In this document: in pieces, positions 26,909-33,823 of the stretch
Numbering within the stretch: position 1 is the first letter of the stretch
Layout: every line of letters starts with the position of its first letter
Assembly (NCBI RefSeq): GCF_002086675.1
Contig: NZ_MVIF01000065.1
Span: forward strand, 1 to 33,823
DNA: 33,823 nt
Direction: 5' to 3'
DNA from: Mycobacterium persicum
Lineage (GTDB): Bacteria > Actinomycetota > Actinomycetes > Mycobacteriales > Mycobacteriaceae
Translations under genes and position numbers: made by a program
Notes under the pieces: model-generated
The model's database searches: none
What the model saw: only the letters and a program-made list of their open reading frames with translations
What the model was told of the DNA's origin: nothing

Positions 26909-27748
26909 CTATCCCTTCACAGCCCCGGACGTCAAGCCGGCGACAATCCGTCGTTGGAAGACGAGAACGAAGACGATGATCGGAACCGTGATCACGATAG
27001 CTCCGGCCGCGATGGATCCCGTCGGCTCCTCGAACTGCGAACTACCGGTGAAGTTGGCGATCGCCACCGGCGCGGTGATCGCGGCCTTGGTCGCGGTCAG
27101 CGACAGCGCGAGCAGCAGCTCGTTCCAGGCGAAAATGAACACCAGAATCGCGGCGGTCACCAACCCCGGAGCCGCCAGCGGTGCGATCACCTTACGGAAG
27201 GCCTGCCCCGGTGCGGCGCCGTCCATCTTGGCCGCTTTCTCCAGATCCCAAGGGACCTCCCGGAAGAATGCCGACAGCGTGTAAATAGCAAGCGGCAGAG
27301 CGAAAGTGATGTACGGCAGGATCAAGCCCGGCCAGGTGTCGAACAGACCGACAGCGCGCTCGATGTTGAACAACGGTGTCACCAACGAGATTGCCGGGAA
27401 CATGGTGATCAGCAGGGTGGCCCCGATCAGAACCCGCTTGCCCGAAAACTCCAGCCGGGCCACAGCATAAGCCGCCATCGCACCGAGCAGCACCGCAATC
27501 ACCGTGGTGATCAACCCGATTCCGATGGAGTTGATCAACGCCGAGCTGAAGAATTCGCCCCGGAATACGCCGCGGTAGTTGTCCAGGGTCACCGACGACG
27601 GAATCAGCTTGCCGTCCTTGACAGTCGACGTCGGCTTGAGCGACAAGCTGAAAATCCACAGCACCGGAAGCAACGCATACACCACGACAACTGTGTCAAC
27701 GACAGCCCAAAACATGGCCCGACGGGCTCCCAACGGCTCAGCGGCCAT
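26909..27748 (-). CDS. sugB: Trehalose ABC importer permease SugB
   Basis: This permease of 279 residues has six predicted membrane helices and the cytoplasmic EAA loop (KAAKMDGAAPGQAFRKVIAPLAAPG) that contacts SugC. It pairs with SugA to form the channel. The frame is open to a GTG at 27757, but the ATG at 27748 has AGGGAG at a suitable distance, whereas the GTG directly abuts that motif. Homology to the M. tuberculosis protein as I remember it begins a few residues later (GARRA). The chosen start overlaps the sugA stop by 11 bases. Matches Rv1237. Confidence 0.94.
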   Translation of the reverse strand: MAAEPLGARRAMFWAVVDTVVVVYALLPVLWIFSLSLKPTSTVKDGKLIPSSVTLDNYRGVFRGEFFSSALINSIGIGLITTVIAVLLGAMAAYAVARLEFSGKRVLIGATLLITMFPAISLVTPLFNIERAVGLFDTWPGLILPYITFALPLAIYTLSAFFREVPWDLEKAAKMDGAAPGQAFRKVIAPLAAPGLVTAAILVFIFAWNELLLALSLTATKAAITAPVAIANFTGSSQFEEPTGSIAAGAIVITVPIIVFVLVFQRRIVAGLTSGAVKG

Positions 27749-28649
27749 CCACGTCACTCCCTGGAGCTTCTGTTGGTTGTTGAGCGCCGAACAACTTGAC
27801 GAACATCAGCGCGATGATGGCCACGCAGCCGAAGATCAGCACGCTGATCGCCGAGCCGAGACCGACGTTGAAACCTTTGAACAGGTTGTCGTAGCCCAGG
27901 ATTGACACCGACTCGGTGTTGTTCTCGCCAGCGGTCAACACATAGATGTTGTCGAAAATGCGAAAGGCGTCCAGAGTCCGAAACAACAGTGCCACCACCA
28001 CCGCCGGCTTGATGATCGGCAGGATGACCTTGGTCAACCGCCGCCAAGCGCCGGCCCCGTCCACTTGCGCGGCCTTCAACAGATCCTCGGGCACCAGCGC
28101 CAACCCGGCCAGCAGCAGCAGCGACATGAACGGCGTCGTCTTCCACACCTCGGCAATCACCACGACACCCAGCGACGGGACCTGGTGGGTCAGCGGCGCG
28201 CTACCGTGCGGCAGCAGGTTGGCCAGGTATCCGGTGCCCGGGGTCCAGGCGTAGTACCAGCTGTACGACGCGACCACCGTGACGATTCCGTACGGGATCA
28301 GCACCGCGGTGCGCACCAACCCCTTGCCGATCAGCGTGCGGTGCATCACCAGCGCCAGCGCCAAACCCAGCACAAACTCGAGCGTCACCGACACCACCGT
28401 GATCGCCAGCGTCACCGTCAGCGCCGTCCACCAATACCGGTCGGTCAGAACGGTTCGGTAGTTCTCCAATCCGATGAACGCCGTCTCGCTGGGGGTAGCC
28501 AGGTTGTTGCGCTGCAGGCTGAGCCACACCGCGTACCCGATCGGATACGCCGTCACCGCCAACATCAACAGCGCCGCCGGTGCCACCAGAAGGAACGCCA
28601 GCCGCTGTTCGGCCCGGCGGTTCCCCGAGCGCACGAAAGCATGCGTCAC
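27738..28649 (-). CDS. sugA: Trehalose ABC importer permease SugA
   Basis: This permease of 303 residues has six predicted helices, a short basic N-terminus (THAFVRSGNRRAEQR) and the EAA loop KAAQVDGAGAWRRLTKVILPIIKPA. The longer open frame to 28940 lies over lpqY and is not coding there. The GTG at 28649 overlaps the lpqY stop as GTGA, giving translational coupling, and length from it agrees with Rv1236 (about 307). Together with SugB it carries trehalose delivered by LpqY across the inner membrane. Confidence 0.94.
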   Translation of the reverse strand: MTHAFVRSGNRRAEQRLAFLLVAPAALLMLAVTAYPIGYAVWLSLQRNNLATPSETAFIGLENYRTVLTDRYWWTALTVTLAITVVSVTLEFVLGLALALVMHRTLIGKGLVRTAVLIPYGIVTVVASYSWYYAWTPGTGYLANLLPHGSAPLTHQVPSLGVVVIAEVWKTTPFMSLLLLAGLALVPEDLLKAAQVDGAGAWRRLTKVILPIIKPAVVVALLFRTLDAFRIFDNIYVLTAGENNTESVSILGYDNLFKGFNVGLGSAISVLIFGCVAIIALMFVKLFGAQQPTEAPGSDVDGR

Positions 28650-30055
28650 GGCAGCAAGCCCTTGCCGTCGACGGCCTTTTGCACCTGCGCGGTGATGTCG
28701 TCGGCGGTGCGTTCCGGGTCGATCTTGGTGACCGGACTCAGCGCCGCCGCCAGCCGCAGCGACACCGCTTGGTAGGCCGGCGTCGCTGGCCGCACGGCGG
28801 CGTCGGTGAGCTGCTGACGGATGATCTCGTACATCGGATACTTCGCCTGAAACTGCGGGTCGGAGTACAGCGAGGCGCGTACCGCGGGAAGACCGCCCTG
28901 GATCGAGATGTACTTCTGGTTCGGCAGGTTGCGCAGGCATCGGACGGCTTCGAATGCTTCGGCTTTATGGCGGCTCGTGCTGGCCACCGCCAGGTTCAGG
29001 CCGCCGATCGTCACCTTGGCCGGCCGGCCCGGCAGGACCCCGGGATAGGGCGCAAAACCGAACACTTTCTGACTGGCGTGATAGGCAATCTGGAACTGTT
29101 GGTCGCTGGGCACGAAGGCGCCGACGCCGTTGACGCTGCCAGCCAGCTCGGGAAGGCGGTTGAGCGGCAGAAACGGCACCCCACCCTTGACCGCGTTCTC
29201 CAGCATGGAGGCGAACACGTACGGCCAGTTGACCTCCAGGGCCGCCTTTCCCTGTTCGAACGCCAGCCGCGCGGTTCCCTCCTCGGCGCGGCTGATCGAC
29301 GGGTCGGCTCCGGGTGCGGTGGCCACCGATTTCAGGACCCGCAGCGCGGCGATGGTGGCGGCCCGATGAGCGGGGTTGTCGGTCAGGGTGACCCGTTTGC
29401 CGTCCTCGGCGAGCACTTGTCCGCCGACGCTGGTCAGCACGGTGTTGAACCACACCACCAGACCCTCACCCTGATTGGCCTGCGCCGCGATCCAGCTCGG
29501 TTGGCCGGCGGCGCGCAATCGGGCCGCCTCGGCCAGCATGCCGTTCCAGTTCCCCGGCGGCTGCGGCACCAAATCCGGCCGGTACCACAGCAATTGGGTA
29601 TTGGTCGTCACGGGTGCGGCGTACAGCCGGTGCTTCCAGGTGGCCGTCCTGATCGGGCCCGGCAGTGTGTCGGAGGTGGCGTCGGCCTCGGTCAGCCCGG
29701 CGGGATCCTCCGACAGCGGCAGTGTCCATCCGGCTTCGGCGAACTCGGCTGTCCAGACGACGTCCATCGCCATCACGTCCAGGGTGTGGTCGTTTCCGGT
29801 CAGCCGCCGGGCCAGTTGGAGCCGCTGCTGGTCAGGTGACCGGGGCAGGCTCACGTGCTCGATGACGTATCGGCCGGCGGCCTGCTCGGTGCAGCGTTGC
29901 GCAATAGCGGTGAACGTCGCCCCGTCGGTGGCCGGGGTGTAGAAGCTGAGCACCAGTTCATGGCTGCGCGACCCGCAGGCCGAGACCGCGGACGCGACCG
30001 TCAGCGCCGCCAGCACGGCCGCGCCCAGCCGCCGTCTCACCTTTGCCACCGGCAC
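28646..30055 (-). CDS. lpqY: Trehalose-binding lipoprotein LpqY
   Basis: This 469-residue substrate-binding lipoprotein is anchored outside the membrane. Its signal peptide ends in lipobox VSAC (Cys27). The mature protein is a type 1 extracellular sugar-binding fold (LVLSFYTPATDGATFTAIAQ near the start of the mature part, LDVMAMDVVWTAEFAEAGW, then a helical C-terminal lobe). Length and sequence style agree with Rv1235, known to bind trehalose and its analogues. The start is five bases after the stop of the preceding Rv1234-type gene, inside the operon. It overlaps sugA by four bases. Confidence 0.96.
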   Translation of the reverse strand: MPVAKVRRRLGAAVLAALTVASAVSACGSRSHELVLSFYTPATDGATFTAIAQRCTEQAAGRYVIEHVSLPRSPDQQRLQLARRLTGNDHTLDVMAMDVVWTAEFAEAGWTLPLSEDPAGLTEADATSDTLPGPIRTATWKHRLYAAPVTTNTQLLWYRPDLVPQPPGNWNGMLAEAARLRAAGQPSWIAAQANQGEGLVVWFNTVLTSVGGQVLAEDGKRVTLTDNPAHRAATIAALRVLKSVATAPGADPSISRAEEGTARLAFEQGKAALEVNWPYVFASMLENAVKGGVPFLPLNRLPELAGSVNGVGAFVPSDQQFQIAYHASQKVFGFAPYPGVLPGRPAKVTIGGLNLAVASTSRHKAEAFEAVRCLRNLPNQKYISIQGGLPAVRASLYSDPQFQAKYPMYEIIRQQLTDAAVRPATPAYQAVSLRLAAALSPVTKIDPERTADDITAQVQKAVDGKGLLP

Positions 30056-30060
30056 CGGCG

Positions 30061-30588
30061 TCAGATCGCCAAACGCGCCAGCAGATCGCGTGCCTTCTCC
30101 GCGTTTTGCGGATCGCAGAGTACGTCATAGCGGCCGGCCACCAATTGCATGGTGGAACTGAAATCCCTGGTGCCGCGCGCCATCGCATACGGAACCGCGG
30201 AGGTGATCAGCCCGAAGAAAACGCCGGCGACCAAACCGGTGACCAGCGCGGCCCACGGATTGGGGCTGAAGAAGCCGAGCACCAAGCCAATGAACAGACC
30301 GAGCCAAGCGCCGCTGAGCACCCCCCCGCCGAGGACTTTCGGCCAGGTTAACCGGCCCGTCACGCGTTCCACCTGCATCAGGTCGACACCGACGATGGTC
30401 ACCTGCTGGACCGGGAATTCCTGCTCCGACAGGTAGTCGACAGCGCGCTGCGCCTCGGCGTAGGTGGGATAGGACCCGACCGGCCAGCCTTTGGGCGGGG
30501 TGGGCAATCCGGGCACAACCCGTCGACCAGCAGGCCCGGTGGGCGGTGTCGCGCCGGGAACTTGTCCCGGCTGGAATGGGCTAGTCAT
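30061..30588 (-). CDS. Small membrane protein with general-stress-17M-like domain (Rv1234 type)
   Basis: This 175-residue protein is the first gene of the trehalose importer operon. After a Pro/Gly-rich N-terminus (1-35) comes a soluble stretch (SYPTYAEAQRAVDYLSEQEFPVQQVTIVGVDLMQVERV) typical of the YflT/17M general-stress domain. Two Gly-rich membrane helices follow (about 83-107 and 110-135), then a short C-terminal soluble part. The same domain-helix-domain layout is found in several mycobacterial proteins of unknown role. A GAGGAGA ribosome binding site lies upstream of the ATG at 30588. Involvement in trehalose transport is suggested only by position, as with Rv1234. Confidence 0.88.
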   Translation of the reverse strand: MTSPFQPGQVPGATPPTGPAGRRVVPGLPTPPKGWPVGSYPTYAEAQRAVDYLSEQEFPVQQVTIVGVDLMQVERVTGRLTWPKVLGGGVLSGAWLGLFIGLVLGFFSPNPWAALVTGLVAGVFFGLITSAVPYAMARGTRDFSSTMQLVAGRYDVLCDPQNAEKARDLLARLAI

Positions 30589-30800
30589 CGGTCTTCATTC
30601 TCCTCTGCCCTGCTATGCCCTGGCCATCGTTTCATCTTCGGGACGTCCGCGCATTATCAGGACGACCGCGAACCGGTCCGCTCGCACCGGGTAATACCCA
30701 TATTTCACCTGGCGAGGGCCTTGCCCGACGAAGAAGTTTGCCGTCATTTCACGGGCGCCCGGCGCCGCCCGCGCCCGGGCGTCGGCCAGGTCCCGTCGGC

Positions 30801-30806
30801 TAGGTT
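30801..30806 (+). promoter_or_regulatory. Predicted -10 element of the Rv1233c-type gene (leaderless start)
   Basis: TAGGTT (TANNNT) lies seven bases before the ATG at 30814. No ribosome binding site is present. It is in the 225-base divergent region shared with the trehalose importer operon. Confidence 0.5.
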
Positions 30807-30813
30807 GATCACC

Positions 30814-31488
30814 ATGACAGCTTCCGGCGGCTCCCCCGACGAGGGTGCCCACGACGGCACGACCTCACCTCCCGCGGCCGGTGAGCAGAGCCCTGGTCAG
30901 CCCGGTTCCCCCATGTTCGGCGCGCCTTGGGCGGCTCCGGGAGCATCGTCGCCAGCCGCCGACTACCCACCCGGGTATCCTCCGCCCGGGTATCCGCCCG
31001 GCCCGCTTGGCCCGGCGGGGTATCCGTCCGACTACGCGACCGGGTATCCGCCGCCGATTTCGCCGCCCACCTATGCGCCGCCGGGATATTCGCCGTACGG
31101 CACGCCGCAGGCAGATTACCCGGGCCCGTATCCCGCACCCATGGCGTCGCCGTACGGCGGAGTCGCATACCCGCCGCCCTCCTACCCGGGCGGCAATTTC
31201 CCACCGCCATACCCGCCGCCGGACTATATGGGCGGCTATTACTCCCCGGCGGCACCGGCGATGCCGGGCACCAACACCATGGCGATCGTCTCGCTGGTGT
31301 CATCGTTCGTGGGCGTGTTCTGTTGCATCGGCTCGATCGTGTCCATCGTGATGGGCACGATCGCGCTCAACCAGATCAAGCAAACCCGAGAAGACGGCTA
31401 TGGCCTGGCGGTTGCCGGCATCGTCATCGGCGTCGCGACGCTGCTGGTCTATCTGATCGTCGCGATCTTCAGCATTCCGTCCCGTTAG
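30814..31488 (+). CDS. DUF4190-type membrane protein with Tyr/Pro/Gly-rich cytoplasmic region (Rv1233c type)
   Basis: I chose the ATG at 30814 over the longer open frame because of the -10 element just upstream and the onset of clear coding bias. The 224-residue protein has about 150 residues of low-complexity sequence rich in YPP, GYPP and PPPDY units. Two hydrophobic helices follow (about 155-182 and 196-221) with the DUF4190 pattern between them (GTIALNQIKQTREDGYGLAVAGI). Such proteins are common in actinobacteria and of unknown function. The Tyr/Pro region suggests a flexible cytoplasmic arm that could bind partners or phase-separate, which is inference. Position matches Rv1233c. Confidence 0.85.
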   Translation: MTASGGSPDEGAHDGTTSPPAAGEQSPGQPGSPMFGAPWAAPGASSPAADYPPGYPPPGYPPGPLGPAGYPSDYATGYPPPISPPTYAPPGYSPYGTPQADYPGPYPAPMASPYGGVAYPPPSYPGGNFPPPYPPPDYMGGYYSPAAPAMPGTNTMAIVSLVSSFVGVFCCIGSIVSIVMGTIALNQIKQTREDGYGLAVAGIVIGVATLLVYLIVAIFSIPSR

Positions 31489-31527
31489 AACCCGTTAGCA
31501 CCCGTCAGCACCTGCGGTCGGGCTGCC

Positions 31528-31533
31528 TACGCT
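31528..31533 (+). promoter_or_regulatory. Predicted -10 element of the Rv1232c-type gene (leaderless start)
   Basis: TACGCT (TANNNT) lies seven bases before the ATG at 31541, with no ribosome binding site. It lies in the 52-base gap after the Rv1233c-type gene, implying an independent promoter. Confidence 0.48.
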
Positions 31534-31540
31534 CTCAATC

Positions 31541-32848
31541 ATGGGCTCGGTCAACAGGGTGTATGTGGCGCGGCTGTCGCGGATGATGGTGCTGGGTCCG
31601 CTGGGCGAATCCTTCGGCCGGGTTCGCGATGTCGTGATCAGCATCAGCATTGTCCGTCAGCAACCGCGAGTACTGGGATTGGTGGTCGACCTGGCGACCC
31701 GCCGCAGCATCTTCATCCCGATCTTGCGAGTCGCCGCGATCGAGCCTGACGCGGTGACACTCGCCACCGGCAGCGTGTCGTTACGCCACTTCGAACAGCG
31801 GCCGGGTGAGGTCCTGGCGATCGGCCAAGTGCTCGACACGCCGGTCAAGGTGAACGACCCTGCCCTGCCGGAGCTGGCCAGCGCCGACCTGGTGGTGACC
31901 GACCTGGGCATCGAGCAAACGCGAACCCGCGACTGGCTGGTGACCAGGGTCGCCGTCCGCACCCACCGACGGCTGGGTCGGCGCGGACCGGTACATATCG
32001 TGGACTGGCAATACGTACGCGGATTGACGCCGTCCGCCCTGGCCATGCCCGGTCAGGCGGTGGCACAACTGCTGGACCAGTTCGAGGGGCGGCGCCCGGT
32101 CGACGTCGCCGACGCCATCCGCGGTCTGCCGTCCAAACGCCGCTACGAGGTGTTCCGGGCGCTCGACAACGAACGGCTGGCCGACATTCTGCAGGAGCTG
32201 CCCGAATCGGATCAGGCTGAAGTTTTGTCCCAACTGGGGACCGATCGCGCTGCCGATGTGCTCGAGGAGATGGATCCCGACGACGCCGCCGACCTGCTCG
32301 GGGTGCTGAATCCGAATGACGCCGAGACGTTGCTGACCCGCATGGATCCCGACGACTCCAATTCGGTGCGGCGGCTGCTGAAGCACTCGCCCGACACCGC
32401 GGGCGGGTTGATGACCTCGAATCCGGTGGTGCTCACCCCGGACACGTCGGTTGCCGAAGCGCTGGCCCGGGTCCGCGATCCCGACCTGACCCCCGCGCTG
32501 TCGTCCATGGTCTTTGTGGCACGTCCGCCGACGGCCACCCCGACCGGCCACTATCTGGGGTGCGTGCAACTGCAGCGACTGCTTCGCGAACCGCCGGCCG
32601 AACTGGTGGGCGGGATCGTGGACACCGACCTGCTGACGCTGACGCCGGACACCCCGCTGGCCGCGGTGACGCGCTATTTCGCCGCCTACAACCTGGTGTG
32701 CGGGCCGGTGGTCGATGACCAGAGCCATCTGTTGGGCGCGGTGACGGTCGACGACCTGCTCGACCATCTGTTGCCGCAGGACTGGCGGGTGGACGTGCAG
32801 CAACTCGACCCCGCCGGCCGACCCGCCAAACCCGGAGGAGCCCTGTGA
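31541..32848 (+). CDS. PRC-barrel / MgtE N-terminal / paired CBS protein lacking the MgtE channel (Rv1232c type)
   Basis: This 435-residue soluble protein starts with a PRC-barrel-like region (about 12-165, with LGESFGRVRDVVISI). The MgtE intracellular N domain follows (about 190-285), with repeated helices holding RRYEVFRALDNERLADILQELP and MDPDDAADLL. Two CBS motifs follow (about 290-420), with DTAGGLMTSNPVVLTPDTSV at the linker as in MgtE. The five-helix channel domain of MgtE is absent, so it is a stand-alone copy of the Mg2+-sensing part. It may regulate another protein in response to Mg2+ or nucleotides. Its stop overlaps the next gene's GTG. Matches Rv1232c in position. Confidence 0.88.
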   Translation: MGSVNRVYVARLSRMMVLGPLGESFGRVRDVVISISIVRQQPRVLGLVVDLATRRSIFIPILRVAAIEPDAVTLATGSVSLRHFEQRPGEVLAIGQVLDTPVKVNDPALPELASADLVVTDLGIEQTRTRDWLVTRVAVRTHRRLGRRGPVHIVDWQYVRGLTPSALAMPGQAVAQLLDQFEGRRPVDVADAIRGLPSKRRYEVFRALDNERLADILQELPESDQAEVLSQLGTDRAADVLEEMDPDDAADLLGVLNPNDAETLLTRMDPDDSNSVRRLLKHSPDTAGGLMTSNPVVLTPDTSVAEALARVRDPDLTPALSSMVFVARPPTATPTGHYLGCVQLQRLLREPPAELVGGIVDTDLLTLTPDTPLAAVTRYFAAYNLVCGPVVDDQSHLLGAVTVDDLLDHLLPQDWRVDVQQLDPAGRPAKPGGAL

Positions 32849-33387
32849 GCAAGCCCCCAGCGCCGCGGCGGCTGTACACCCCGCGGACCTCGCGCAGGTT
32901 CACGCCGCGGCTGGACCCCGAGACCGTCGGGCAGACCACCGAACGCATCGCAAGGTTCTTCGGCACCGGCCGTTACCTGCTGCTGCAAACGCTGTTGGTG
33001 CTGATCTGGATCGGGTTGAACCTGTTCGCGGCCCACTGGCGCTGGGATCCCTACCCGTTCATCCTGCTCAACCTAGCCTTTTCCACCCAAGCCGCCTACG
33101 CGGCGCCGCTGATCCTGCTGGCCCAGAATCGTCAGGAAAACCGTGACCGCGTCGCCCTGGAAGAGGACCGGCGCCGCGCCGCACAAACCAAGGCCGACAC
33201 CGAATACCTGGCGCGGGAGCTGGCTGCCCTGCGGTTGGCCATCGGCGAGGTCCCGACGCGGGACTACCTGCGACACGAACTGGAGAGCCTGCGTACTCTG
33301 ATGGCCGATTTGCAGTCTGCCCATCCGGAAGCCGACCCGGCACGGGCGACCGACGGGACGGAACGCCGAGCGAGGAAAACCCTGTGA
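32845..33387 (+). CDS. DUF1003 membrane protein (Rv1231c type)
   Basis: This 180-residue protein has a basic N-terminus, the DUF1003 core with two membrane helices (about 44-61 and 67-88, TLLVLIWIGLNLF and PFILLNLAFSTQAAYAAPLI), and LAQNRQENRDR directly after. A charged, probably coiled-coil tail follows (about 95-155). GGAGGAG (32834-32840) precedes the GTG start, which overlaps the upstream stop as GTGA, so the pair is coupled and probably works together. DUF1003 is of unknown function. Matches Rv1231c. Confidence 0.9.
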   Translation: MSKPPAPRRLYTPRTSRRFTPRLDPETVGQTTERIARFFGTGRYLLLQTLLVLIWIGLNLFAAHWRWDPYPFILLNLAFSTQAAYAAPLILLAQNRQENRDRVALEEDRRRAAQTKADTEYLARELAALRLAIGEVPTRDYLRHELESLRTLMADLQSAHPEADPARATDGTERRARKTL

Positions 33388-33423
33388 GAACCGACTCCCC
33401 CATTGCGCCACTCCCGTCACAAG

Positions 33424-33487
33424 AGTTATGTATGGTGATCTAGTTCACGAGGCTAAGAAGCATAGTTATTCGACGGCTCGCATAACT
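33424..33487. repeat. Three copies of AGTTAT upstream of the Rv1230c-type gene
   Basis: AGTTAT occurs at 33424-33429 and 33464-33469, and inverted (ATAACT) at 33482-33487. The last two form an inverted repeat with a 12-base spacer. The 113-base gap is AT-richer than its surroundings and flanks the GTGA-TCAC site, so it looks like a regulated promoter region. Confidence 0.35.
33435..33448 (+). promoter_or_regulatory. Candidate CRP-type operator upstream of the Rv1230c-type gene
   Basis: GTGA-N6-TCAC forms a perfect inverted repeat and matches the core of the CRP consensus TGTGA-N6-TCACA, missing only the outermost base on each side. It lies 52 bases before the GTG at 33501. Mycobacterial Crp (Rv3676 type) or Cmr could bind here. 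This is inference from one site. Confidence 0.4.
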
Positions 33488-33500
33488 GAGGACGGTCGAG

Positions 33501-33823
33501 GTGCGCATAGGGGGCCGCTGGGGTGCTCACCCGGCCGTTACTGAAGGCGCCACCCAGTTGTGGGATTCGGTGCGCCAGCGGGCAGTGCGCCTCACGAAGT
33601 CACCGGTATTCGGCCTAGCCATGATCACCCCCCTGGTATTCGCCGGGGCGGTCAGCGGCGCGGCACCGGTATCCCACGCACGGACGCCGTCGGCGCGCAC
33701 CGCAATCACGCCGGTGGCCGCGGTCGCCCCGTCCCCCCTCGTCGACCTGTCCGGACCGACGGTCATCGCCGTCCCGCGTCCGCCGACCGGCTTCCACGTC
33801 GCCGCGGCCAGCACCGCCCCCCC
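33501..33823 (+). CDS. N-terminal part of an Rv1230c-type membrane/exported protein (cut by window end)
   Basis: The frame from the GTG at 33501 is open to the window edge (107 codons). It begins RIGGRWGAHPAVTEGATQLW, then has one hydrophobic segment at about 38-55 (FGLAMITPLVFAGAVSGAAP) that would be a signal anchor. An Ala/Pro/Thr/Val-rich extracytoplasmic stretch follows. GAGG at 33488-33491 is nine bases from the start. Position after the DUF1003 gene matches Rv1230c, annotated as a possible membrane protein. The catalytic part, if any, lies beyond the window, so no function is assigned. Confidence 0.72.
   Translation, partial: MRIGGRWGAHPAVTEGATQLWDSVRQRAVRLTKSPVFGLAMITPLVFAGAVSGAAPVSHARTPSARTAITPVAAVAPSPLVDLSGPTVIAVPRPPTGFHVAAASTAP

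Noticed and set aside
27738..28940. Long 400-residue version of sugA.
   Set aside because: The first 97 residues overlie lpqY in another frame and are Arg/Gly-rich. The GTG at 28649 gives the family length and a coupled start.
31541..32848. Complete MgtE magnesium transporter.
   Set aside because: No membrane helices follow the CBS domains; the protein ends in a soluble Pro/Gly tail.

Overview
The window is chromosomal DNA from a Mycobacterium, most likely a slow-growing species outside the M. tuberculosis complex. The reasons are high GC with strong third-position GC, GTG starts, lipoproteins of the LppP/LprE, LpqY and LpqZ types, a Kgd protein that reads nearly like the M. tuberculosis enzyme, and a gene order that follows, from memory, H37Rv Rv1254 down to Rv1230c in reverse. 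The species cannot be named from the sequence alone.

Layout. Positions 1-5046 hold the end of a proline-rich protein, a siderophore-interacting protein with a clear IdeR-type iron box, an acyltransferase translationally coupled to the DEAD-box helicase deaD, and a small membrane protein. Positions 5126-16085 hold lprE, two closely related DHA2-type drug exporters on the same strand, a three-part nuclease-exonuclease-helicase (Rv1251c type), a secreted GH18 glycosidase with two CBM2 domains, and an Rv1249c-type membrane protein. Compared with H37Rv from memory, the first exporter, the glycosidase and the gene at 4330 look like additions.

Positions 16271-24267 form a central-metabolism block: kgd (2-oxoglutarate decarboxylase/dehydrogenase), a short-chain dehydrogenase, lpqZ coupled to a NAD(P)-malic enzyme, and mdh. 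The malic enzyme is not in the H37Rv locus as I remember it. The gap between it and mdh carries what looks like a degraded PE_PGRS tail, at the place and on the strand of PE_PGRS23. The VapBC and RelBE toxin-antitoxin pairs of H37Rv are missing.

Positions 24462-33823 hold corA, a cluster of repeats at the corA/sugC convergence, the trehalose-recycling operon (Rv1234-lpqY-sugA-sugB-sugC, five tightly packed genes), a Tyr/Pro/Gly-rich membrane protein, a PRC-barrel/MgtE-N/CBS protein coupled to a DUF1003 membrane protein, and the start of an Rv1230c-type membrane protein.

A recurring regulatory theme is a TANNNT element placed exactly 7 nt (once 6 nt) before the start codon. It occurs at lprE, the Rv1251c-type gene, the glycosidase and the Rv1233c- and Rv1232c-type genes, and predicts leaderless mRNAs. 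I saw no tRNA, rRNA, CRISPR array, insertion sequence or phage. I did not find a wholly new system; the most unusual items are the triple-activity helicase, the CBM2-GH18 enzyme, the exporter duplication, the PE_PGRS remnant and the paired repeats at 25569-25733.
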